Shown here: positions 36,495 to 46,704 of the stretch, piece after piece | Layout of the letters: every line of letters starts with the position of its first letter | Position numbering within the stretch: the stretch's first letter is position 1 | From: Mytilus californianus | Lineage: Eukaryota > Mollusca > Bivalvia > Mytilida > Mytilidae | Reading direction: 5' to 3' | DNA length: 64,000 nt | NCBI RefSeq assembly: GCF_021869535.1 | Contig: NW_026262690.1 | Coordinates: forward strand, 68,007,995-68,071,994 | Notes under the pieces: model-generated | Told to the model about the DNA's origin: nothing | The model's database searches: none | What the model saw: the letters and a program-made list of their open reading frames with translations, nothing else | Program-made: the position numbers and the translations under genes

Positions 36495-37494
36495 TGAAAA
36501 CAATCTATAAATTTGTAGTGGTTTTCTTATATATGTTATTTTTTCATATGAATTTTCATTCAATTGTAATTTTTAAAACTTTTGTTTTATTACAAAATAT
36601 ATTTTGAAAATATGAAATAATAATATTATAACACAAATAAAAACAGTTAGTATGATATATGTTAGTTTTTTTATCATAAGTAATAGTATTCAGAAAAATG
36701 TGATGGTACCATTTATCATAGATTCAGTACTTTCATTTTGAATAAATGAAAATTAACTAGTAGTATTAACATAGTTAGTTCTGAAATTCTTCTCTTTTTT
36801 TTTTTTTGGATATTTGGTAGATAATAATATGGATGAAATGTCCGTTATAACTTTAATGGTTGAACTGGTTTCTATAGTTAGCACTGTAGCTGTAATTGTT
36901 GGCAGAGGCCTTGCAGTTATTTTAGACACTGTAGCAGTAGTTTTGGGCACTGTATCTGAAATTGTGGGTACTGCAGCTGTAGCTTTTAATAAAAATGTAC
37001 ATTTATCATAAAAAAAAATAACCTAAATAATACAAAAAGAGTAGTTGTAAGAAACCTTACACATGTTTATCTTTTATTAAACAATTACATTTTGTATATA
37101 GAAAATGAGTGTTTTCTTTGATAAATAAAAACAACAGTAAAAATTTATAAAAAAAATTTCTATCATGTTTACATTCAATACACCATTTAATAAAATTCAA
37201 GTCTTGTTATATTTGTTCCTAGAAAACCAAAACTTATAGAGTTACACTGTTTACCTATCATCAAAAATCTTCAGTATTTTCCATGTTTACAGAGTTGTTT
37301 CCAAATTTACAAACATAACATGACTAAATATATATACATGTATATTTCAATATATAAAAAGCACCAAATCATTAGGGTTAACAGTGGCTAGGAAGACAAT
37401 TCATTGGCAAATGTAGTTATTCTCTTATTTAACATTTAGCATGGTGTTTATGTATTAGGAAATCAATACAAACGTAAATATAATATTTCTTAAG

Positions 37495-37680
37495 ATTTCT
37501 GAGATCACCCTCAGTTTTTGGTGAGGTTCATGTTGCTCAGTCTGTAGTTTTCTATGTTGTGTTTTGTGTACTATTGTTTATCTGTTGGTCTTTTTCTTTT
37601 TTAGCCATGGCTTTGTCTGTTTATTTTCGACATATGAGTTTGAATGTCCCTCTGGTATCTTTTGCCCCACTTTTAAACTT
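37495..37680 (-). repeat. Interspersed repeat inside the right arm, mirror copy
   Basis: Inverted copy of 27005-27195, with only a few differences visible. Confidence 0.7.
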
Positions 37681-38340
37681 AGCTATATCTAAACTCATGT
37701 CTTTAACAAAGTATGGAAAAATCTACTCTTAAATTAGTAAAATAACTAATTTGTCCTATCATATCAGTTTTACATTTTTGTAAGGAGGAAATTTAACATT
37801 AATATGACAAATCATTATAAAAGGAGATAGTTTAAAGGAGCATTAGCTATGGGATATAAAAACAATTAAAGTATATTTTTTTCCTAATCCTTAATGAAAG
37901 TGAAATAGTGAAATAACATTTGGCTTTTAGCAGCCAGTTTAGTTCAATTTTGTCAAAATAAGCAAAAAGTGAATAATTCGATCTCATTGAATCTATATTC
38001 ATGTAAACTTCAATATAACTCATTAACTAGAGATTGGGTACGCGTATATTAGTCGTGTTCAGCCATTAAAAGGAAAAGAATGTCAACATTAAAAGTGAAA
38101 CTAAAGTGAACCATTTCGTTGAATGATTCAATCAATAAAAAAAATCATTCTTTTACAGGTAAAAACGACGATTAACTTATTTTGTTTAACCTAAAACATG
38201 AAATCAAACAGACCTAGAAAAGTCCAAATGCACGAGGTTGCTATCTATTCATATTCATGTTTATGCTTATTTCGGATTATATGACCATCGACAGCCTTCT
38301 GAGGTCATCTCGATGGTTAATTAGTTGGCGTCTAGACTGA

Positions 38341-39820
38341 AAAACACACGAAATGCTGATACATTTTATCGAGTGCATACATTGTTAATTGTTTATTTCA
38401 GACTTATTGTAATTTGGATATAAGCTTTAGTATGTTATTAATCAAATATGAGAATTTGAGTCAATTCGGTGGACATGGATTTGACAGCAAATGCCCTTTT
38501 AACATTGGTATTACAAAATGCTTTACAATGAGATAATAACATTAAAGAAATTGAAAACAGTGAACATTTTTATGATATATGTTATTAAAAAGTGAGATAT
38601 TTTAACTTGAATAATAACTCAAGTTAGTATAAAAGATGACCTAAATATAACACATCTTTGCTTTAAATCAAAACAATATAATTATACTATTTATAACAAA
38701 GTTAGAGAAAAATATACTCTAAAACTAGTCAAAAAACCAAAGAATTTGTCTTAGTATATAGGCAAAGATTAAGCTTTTGGTTACATTTCTGTTAGGACGT
38801 ATTTAACATTAAAATGATAAATTGTTATAAAAGGGGGGATTTAACAATGGTATTGTAAATTGATTTACAATGAGATAGTTTAAAATTAAGGAAATGGAAA
38901 AACAGTTCTCATCTTTATGATATATTTTGGTACAAAGTGATGTTATTTAACTTTAACCATATCTCAAATCAGTATAAAAGATGACATAAAAAATCCATGC
39001 ATTACATCAAAACAATATGCTTATAAACTTAACATTTCTTAACCTCAACAATATTTATACTTAAAAAAACATAAATCGATATGAAATGCTGATACATTTT
39101 ATCGAGTCCATGCATTGCTAATTGTTTATTTCAGACTTATTGTAATTTGGATAAGGTTTTAGTATGTTATAAATCAAATATGAGAATTTGAGTCAATTCG
39201 GTGAACATGGATTTGACAGCAAATGCCCTTTTAACATTGATATTATAAATTGATTTACAATGAGATAGTATAACATTAAAGAAATTGAAAACAGTGAACA
39301 TTTTTATGATATACGTTGGTAAAATGTGAGATATGTTAACTTTAATAATAACTCAAGTCAGTATAAAAGATGACCTTAAAATAAAAAATCCTTGCTTTAA
39401 ATCAAAACAATATAATTATACTATTTATAACAAAGAAAGAAAAAAGTCTACTCTCAAATTAGGAAAAAATTCAAAGAATTTGTCCTTTAATATAGGCAAA
39501 GGATAAGCTTTTGATTACATTTCTGTAAGGAAGAAATTTAACATTAAAATGATAAATTGCTATAAAAGGGGAAAGTTTAACATTGATATTATAAATTGCT
39601 TTACAATGAGATAGTTTAACATTAAGGAAATGGAAAAACAGTTATCATTTTTATGATATATGTTGGTACAAAGTGATTTTATTTAACTTTAACCATATCT
39701 CAAATCAGTATAAAAGATGACAGAAAAAATCCATGCATTACATCAAAACAATATGCTTATAAACATAACATTTCTTAAACTTAACAATATCTAAACTAAA
39801 AAAAAAATCTAACTAAAAAG
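38341..39820 (-). repeat. Right-arm tandem array, two units only
   Basis: Inverted counterpart of 24140-26345. The first unit (38341-39065) corresponds to left unit 3. The second (39066-39820) starts with a left-unit-2 variant (CAATTAGCAATG on the minus strand) and continues with left-unit-1 variants (CAATTTATAATATCAATG, TTTTACCAACGTATATC). It is therefore a 2/1 hybrid. Confidence 0.8.
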
Positions 39821-41054
39821 CTACTAAAATTATTGTCATATTATATCATCAATGTATAAAATTATGTTTGGATTTCTGTATGATACTATTATGAATAAAA
39901 TGTATTAGTTTAACCTATTGTTATAAAAACTGGAAGTTTAACATCGGTTTTATAAAATTGCATTGAAAAGAGGTAAAGTAACAGTCGAACTATGTACGGA
40001 GAGTGCTAAACATGTTTTTATTCTTTTAATAAGTTTAAAACAGTTAACATTAACAATATCATAATTAGGTACATAGTCTTTTAAAATAAAATTTTGTCAA
40101 TAGATATTGATGGTTATGCTCCAGTAATCTAGGGATTGGTCAACTTTTTGTTTTGGTAATAGAAATGAATAGATTTCTAAGGTCTAGTAATTTAGAATAC
40201 ATTAATTGTGTAATAATGATGAAACCTTTTATGATAGAAGATTTAAACTTTGACAAGTAAAAATCATTTGGGGTTATTGGATGGTCATGTCACTCAGGGG
40301 TTTAAGGATTAATAAATGGAGGTGCCAATTTCAGTTTCATAGGGAACTTTAATTGATTAATGAAATAACACACTTAAATAACTTTTTGGGTAAATCAAAA
40401 TGTACATAAAAAACATATGAAACTTGAAAAAATATATATAATTTTGGTCATGGTATAAGAAAAGGAATGGTTCTTAAATGTTTAACAAATACCATATAGT
40501 TTAGTGTTTTGCTTAATAAAGTTGTAAAAATTCTCGCTTATACTGAACGTCTGTGTTACCGTAGGGTAAGAAATGGATTAGGATCATAAAGGAACTATCT
40601 AAACTTTAAAGTGTATAAATTTTATTTTGTGACTTGAATGGTGATTTGTCTCATCTTTATATCATGTGTACTATAATATTATACAGAATAAACTAGGATA
40701 TTTTAATTGGATCTTTTTTTTTAAATTAATAACATGTGTTTAATGAGAATAAAGTATATATTAATTTCATTACATATCCTTTTTATTTTTTGTTGTTGTT
40801 GATACTATTGTATTTTTCATTTGTTTTGTTGAGAGGTTAATCATTCTGTTATGCTAGTTGGTGATATTTTATACAATTGTCAGTTTAGATATTGTAACAA
40901 AAAACACCCACATCCATAGGTTCACATTTTTCTTTCGAAGCCCATCAGATAATGTATGGAAACTTTGTATGATAAATGTTTATAATGTTGATTGATAATT
41001 ATAAGTTTTTTTCAGTTCATGGTGTGTGGTTTCTTAAAGGTATTTAATAGATAT

Positions 41055-41357
41055 ATATTTAATTTATGTATGACCACCATCTTATGTAATTCAGGTGTTA
41101 TAAAGATATAATAATATAATTTGGGGGTCATATTCAATTAAGTTTGTTATGACCCCCATCTTATGACATTAAGTTTTACATATTATGAGGTTTTAATTCA
41201 TATAATTTATTTATGACCCCCATCTTCTCTTTATGACCCCTATATTATATCATTTTATGTCATATTATGTCATATTATGTCATTTGAGATTATGTAAGAT
41301 GATATAACTTGGGGGTCTTAAATTTTTTTGGGGGGTCCAAGAACCCCCTATAGTAGT
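41055..41357. promoter_or_regulatory. Right terminal region, mirror of the left GACCCCC cluster
   Basis: Contains the same ATGACCCCCATCTTATGACA, GGGGGTCATATTC and TCATATTATGTCATATTATG blocks in inverted order. The terminal sequence matches the left end closely. Confidence 0.45.
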
Positions 41358-41363
41358 AAGAGC
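41358..41363 (+). repeat. 6-bp target-site duplication, right
   Basis: AAGAGC directly follows CTATAGTAGT, the right terminus of the palindrome. Confidence 0.8.
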
Positions 41364-41741
41364 TGGAATAAAATTGGCTTTGGAATACAATTTAGTTGTA
41401 ACTCTGATTTTGAATTTATCTAATTGAACTGTAGATAAACAAAAAGATAATTCCTTACTAAAATATTACATAATTTACACTCATACTCACAATTAGGAAA
41501 CTTATACAATTTCTACAGTTTCATTGTAACGTTGTGTCATCTAATGTCTAAAACACAATTTATCAAAATTTCCCAAATTAAAAGTAAGTCCTTACATCAC
41601 TAAGACCAATACATAAATGAAATGCCTAAAAGGGAAGTCATCCATTAATTATAAACATTTCACGGACAATGAAACTAATTCTTGAATAAAACCAATCAAG
41701 AGATCATTTGAGCCTTGAGCACTGTACAATATTCTAAGTTT

Positions 41742-41828
41742 GTAAGAGAATGATAATCCCTTTCATCATGATAAGTACTCGCTAACGCTCGTACTTAATC
41801 ATGAAGAAAGGGATTATCATTCTCTTAC
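41742..41828. repeat. 87-bp hairpin just outside the giant element
   Basis: GTAAGAGAATGATAATCCCT is matched by its complement ending at 41828. The loop is around CTCGCTAACGCTCG. The stem is near perfect. Probably a MITE-type hairpin. Confidence 0.7.
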
Positions 41829-42049
41829 ATATACTTAGTTAATTTAAATTAAGGTGATGAAAAAGGTGGCAACAATACACGTGACAGTATGATGTCATAT
41901 TTCCAGTTCAATCAAATAAGTCATGCATATGATAAATAAATTTGAAAAGGACATAAAATGATATAAAAGAAAAGACAAATAAGTGGTAGCTTTTCATTAT
42001 TAACTGAATTTAGTCTAACTTTTATTTTTATATCTTGTTAACGTAATTT

Positions 42050-42885
42050 ATATTTCTTGCTAGGACGTTTTCCACTTGCTATTGATGTAAAATTAAGGAT
42101 GATATCCTACTGGTCTAAATTAATTATGGGAAAGCAGTCAAAGTATTCTTGTATTATTTATAAGCTACTGTACCACTTGTATTGTACTAAAAACATAGAT
42201 TTTAGATGGTTAATATGTGTTAAAAATATATTTGATGAATGTGGATTTTCTTATATCTGGAACACACAGCTCTTTTTAAATGATGTATGGTTGAAATATA
42301 ATATCAAAGTAAGATTGTGTGATCAATTCAAACAAACATGGAACGAGACTATTCAAAACTGTTCCAAAGCCTTGAATTATCGTATTTTTAAGAATTTATT
42401 GTGTTTTGAAGAATATTTTAATATTTTAGACGAAAAAGATTTTTTAACATTATGTAAATTTAGAATATGTAACCATAAACTTCCAGTCGAACTTGGAAGA
42501 TGGTACAATATAGAAAGGGAAAAAAGAAAGTGTAATTTATGTAAGCTAGATATTGGAGATGAATTCCATTACATTATTAATTGTTCACATTTTAGAGAAG
42601 AGAGAAATAAATTTATAAATCGAAATTTTAGTATAAGGCCAAATATTATATTATTTACTGAAATTATGTCGTCTACAAATAGGACAGATCTCATAAATTT
42701 ATGTAAGTTTATACGAATTTTAAACAAGCGAGTGTGTCCTCCTGAATAATTTCTTTTTGTCTTTGTTGTTGTTGTATATATTGTATATTGATGTTTATGT
42801 ATTTAATGTATTGTATTACATGCATGTCTTCTCTGTACCTATGTATTTGGTGATGAGAATAAAGATATATATATGCTTGTAAAAA
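42050..42885 (+). mobile_element. 5'-truncated non-LTR retrotransposon (LINE), ORF2 C-terminus and 3' UTR
   Basis: The frame 42057-42749 starts LGRFPLAIDVKLRMISYW and ends NKRVCPPE and a stop. It carries the CNLC...FHYIINC zinc-knuckle (CxxC...HxxxxC) that ends the reverse-transcriptase ORF of many CR1/RTE-type LINEs. The endonuclease and polymerase core are missing, so it is dead on arrival. The 3' UTR ends with GAATAAAG and a short A-rich tail. The frame is intact, which suggests a fairly recent insertion. Family assignment is from motif memory. Confidence 0.8.
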
Positions 42886-43409
42886 ATAAAATATTTGATT
42901 ATTTTAACTCATAATTAATTTTAAACAAAGTACTGATAATTAATTTCCAATAAAGAAAATAACATCTATCATCATACTTATATTCTTCTAGTAGTCCGAG
43001 TTAGTTATAGTCAATCTTTTATGAAAGATAACACATTTGTAAGGATTATTCTGGGACAAGCATATTGATTATGCAAATAGAACTGAGAACTCAATGACAA
43101 AATTTTGAAATAAGATTTGAAAAGATAACACTTACAAAATGCTTTTAGAAAAGAAAAAAGACAAAAATGAGAATACCGTACTATAACGAAATAGAAAAAG
43201 TGGATGTTAGATACTGACAGCCCTAGTATGGTCTTTGGGATTCAAAACAGTAGTAATATGCTTCCTTTCTTTCAAAGTTGTGTTAATTTATCCCCCCAAG
43301 ATGTAAAGTTTTTAAAATCTTGAATTGATAAGAAAAATAGTCTGTATTTGCAAAATAATCACTGATTTTTTCCTCCTGACCTGGGTCATAATATATTGAA
43401 CAACATGAC

Positions 43410-43575
43410 AGTGCCTCGATCGAGAGACGGCTGGATCTGCTTACCGGCCCTCCCGGAAAACCTTAGAGCACCCATTTTTTGGAGGGTTCGTGTTGTTCAG
43501 TTTTCTGTTTAATGTTTTGCAGACTGCTGTAGATGTTTTCGATGTTTTGTTTTGCCATGTAGTTGTCTATTTCCT
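43410..43575 (-). repeat. Interspersed repeat (GATACCAGAGGGACA family), diverged minus copy
   Basis: TACCGGCCCTCCCGGAAAAC, GGGTTCGTGTTGTTCAG and TTTTCTGTTTAATGTTTTGC correspond to the 3' part of the family seen at 15640-15910, in opposite orientation. Confidence 0.5.
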
Positions 43576-43801
43576 CAGCCAGACTTGAAAACGCATACTT
43601 GAAAATCGCCGAAAAAACGTTTTTATATTTATCTAAAAATTACCAGATCTCCAATTTCAAAACCACAGATTTTTCTTTAAAAATTATATGTTGTTGATAA
43701 GTTTGAGTAAATGACACAAAAAAAATCATTTGGTCACCAACTTCGTTTTTAATGCATTTATAGCAAAATTATAAATTGTCAAAGACAATATATGCATAAT
43801 A

Positions 43802-43852
43802 TATCAAGGAGGTTATATGAGATATATCTCATCTCATATAACCTACTTGATA
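43802..43852. repeat. Short hairpin
   Basis: TATCAAGGAGGTTATATGAG and its near complement ending TACTTGATA flank an AT-rich loop. The stem is about 21 bases with two mismatches. Confidence 0.5.
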
Positions 43853-45599
43853 ATATTATCCAATCTGTTACCAAGTTGGTATTAAAAAACCGCCGAAAAC
43901 TGGCGTTTTGCAGCTTACAACGCGATGACGTTACGCTTATTTCGACGTTTTGTGGTATTCTTTCCACCTAAAATCACTTTGAAAATAGATACTGAGGCCA
44001 GGGCTGGACTATTGCTGAACGTTGATACGTAGATTTGAAAACTTAGACATTTTCTATCTTATCATTGATTTAATTATGATTAATTTTAATAATACAGATT
44101 TGACATAGACCCACTTTTTCCGAGCACGTTTTGAAACAGTCCCCCGATTTTTACCCGGAAGTAATATTCTTGTCAATTCATGCGCACATCTAGTTGACTT
44201 GACAATATTGACAGTGAGAAGAAGGGGCTCATTTTCAAGCATGATTTCTAGTAATACAGAATCTTAACATTTTGTTAGATTATAAAATTAATAGATAATA
44301 GTTTGTCCTCAAAATATACATAGATTCAAACTGTTATTTTGTGCATGTCATTCGGCCTGTTGATCTTTTCAGGTGAATCTAAATCACTGAAAATCATCAG
44401 AAAATAAATATTTCTGAAGTTATCCCAGCACCATTATGCAGCATGATCATTAAGAGTCACAATGACTTTTAATGAATAAATAGAAATTCTAATAGGCTAA
44501 CATAAGGTATAAATCTGCATAACATCATAAAGCATGAAAATGCTGTTGCATATTCATGTAGCATCTCAATAATTTGACTGATCCATTACTAATGTTATTC
44601 AAGCAAAATTATTATATATTATATTAATTTATCATCCTCAACAAAGTTAAAAAAGCAAGACTCAGGCATGCTGTTGAAGGTGGCAGGGGTCTCCTGTTCT
44701 TTCTCAATCGCAATACTGGAATAAAAGTTTAGTTCAAGTATTGTACCAGTATTGAGGTTTAAAAAAATGATATCAGGTGGCAAAACATAATTAATGAAAT
44801 ATGACATGACAATTTTATCAGATTTCAGCAGAAAATGCTAAAAGTAATAATCATGATAATAATTAATGATTATGAAAATGAACTTTTTTGGCACACTTGT
44901 ACTCATATTTATGAATGACAAGGGTTGTTATATGTTTAAATGATGATATAGAGCAATTGTCTTCAAAGAAAGTCTCAAATCTTCAGTGGTCTTTATCGTA
45001 AGAGGGCCATGCTTTTCCTACAGAATAGTTTTCACAATGATATTGATAGATAATTCTAAATATTTATCAAATTCAGTGCTATTCTGTCAAGATAGGAATA
45101 GTCAAACTGTTAACATCAAACCAAAGAATTCAAATTGACTTTTCTATATATGGAATATAAAACTATTGTTTAGGCCAACTAAAATAAATTAGTAGATTTT
45201 AATCCAGATTTTTTTTTAAAAATGGGGCGGGTGGGAGGATTTTATTTTTTAAATTTTAATTCCTACGAAACCCTTTTGTGACATGTTCTTCATATGCAAG
45301 GGATATTAATAAGCTTCTATCATGTATAATATATATATAAGGAATCCTATATAATTTTTCAAATTCTTAAATAAATATTTCTGATTTCTACATGTTATTG
45401 CCGCTTCAGAAACCTATTTTTAGTAAATAGCAAAAACGTGGCCTGAGAAATGCGCTCTTTTAGACTACATAGCCGACACCAAATTTATTTTATTCACTCG
45501 GCTATGGTTTGTGCATGTAGTGCCCATAAAATGAAGCATATGCATTGGTATGCAACACAAGTATTATGAGTTCAGAGTGAAACAAAAACTCAAACTGTG

Positions 45600-45905
45600 T
45601 TGAAAATACTAAAGGGTCGTAATGGGGGTACCTTCATGACGAATATATAACGGTAAAAATTCTTGCCAAATGTCAACGGTAATTTTTGGTTCATGACGAT
45701 AAAATGTACACTTTCTTTTAGACAATAAAAAGAATCTATTGATTTTGACGAATCACATGATTTTTTTCCCAAAAATAACGGTAACGATAATTATTTGAGA
45801 CCTCTGACGAATCACGATAAGGATATTTTGACGAATGACGGTCAAATTTTAACCAATTTGACGCTTACGGTAGCTGAAAATGACCGTTTGACGCCTGAAG
45901 GTAAA
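45600..45905 (+). repeat. Degenerate short-motif repeat (TGACGAAT / ACGGTAA)
   Basis: TGACGAAT, ACGGTAA and TTTGACG motifs recur about ten times in 300 bases (for example ATTTTGACGAATGACGGTCA near 45830). The motif density is unlike the surroundings. The 61-residue ORF across it reflects the repeat and is not a gene. Confidence 0.5.
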
Positions 45906-46704
45906 GGGCATTCCTACCCTCATACTAGGGTTGATGCTTTTAAGATTCTTATGCAAGGTGCAAATATAATTACAATGTAGAACATGAACTTAACCAAAAA
46001 GAAGAAGTTGTTTATTGACTCTATTAAGGGGCTTGGGACAGAGGGTGTTTCCTGTTTGTCAACAAAAAAAGACAGCCTAGGGGTAAATCTAAGGGTTTGC
46101 TACAGATAATATATTTTGTACGTTGACGACTTTTTGTAATCAATATACAGTCATAAATTGCACAAATTCATGCTTGTGTCAATTTCTTTATTCCAAACAT
46201 GTTTTTTGTACTCCTGTGTTCTACGATTCTTGCGCTTTGATATCCTTCACAGTCAAAATTTCCTGACACAAAGTCATTGTATAAATAAAAAAATCCACGG
46301 TTTTCTAATCACAGAAATTTGTGACATATCGCGATTTGCGTTCTTGGACACCGCCTATTACTCGTAACCCGAATATTTCATGCCCATCTCGTATTCAATC
46401 TCTTATTGTCGGAAGATAATGTTGCCATCATAGAGCAGCAGAATATGTCGACTTAATCATTTTGGTTACTCAAACAAATACGAAACCCGAAATTTGCAAT
46501 TCAGGAATTTTTTATTGAAACGAAATTATCTGCGTTTACCGGTAACGGAAATGAACAAAATCTGGAAATTGCAAATTTTTTGAAAAATAAAAAAAATTGG
46601 GGCGGGATGATTTCAGAGGGATGGGCGGGGATGAAAATCTATCAATTAATTTTAATTGGCCTTATAGTAAAAAAATATTTAAATGTAATGAAACTGACTA
46701 CTCA

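Larger units (their letters stand above)
22581..41357. mobile_element. Giant palindromic mobile element, 18.8 kb, 6-bp target duplication
   Basis: Two inverted arms (22581-32325 and 32368-41357) meet at an AT-rich spacer of about 42 bases. Both ends start ACTACTATAGGGGGTTCTTG on their own strand. They are flanked by a perfect 6-base repeat, AAGAGC, at 22575-22580 and 41358-41363. In the stretches I compared, the arms differ only by rare substitutions and homopolymer length, plus one missing tandem unit of about 740 bp in the right arm. The flanking DNA outside is not inverted, which argues against a simple read-foldback assembly artefact. No transposase, polymerase or integrase is recognisable. 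Polinton/Maverick and IS3EU elements make 6-bp duplications, but nothing else ties this element to either. Confidence 0.85.
42886..45590. other. Intergenic DNA, no gene seen
   Basis: Apart from the repeat at 43410-43575 and the hairpin at 43802-43852, I see no coding exon or RNA gene. 43900-44250 is somewhat richer in CpG and could hold a promoter or 5' UTR exon of the downstream PARG-like gene. There is no direct evidence. Confidence 0.4.

Noticed and set aside
22581-41357. The palindrome as a foldback or chimeric-read assembly artefact
   Set aside because: An artefact would usually also invert the flanks and would not create a 6-bp duplication or a hybrid tandem unit. Still worth confirming with spanning reads.
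22581-41357. Polinton/Maverick element, suggested by the 6-bp duplication
   Set aside because: I find no polymerase B, integrase, ATPase or capsid frame in either arm. The duplication length alone is not enough.
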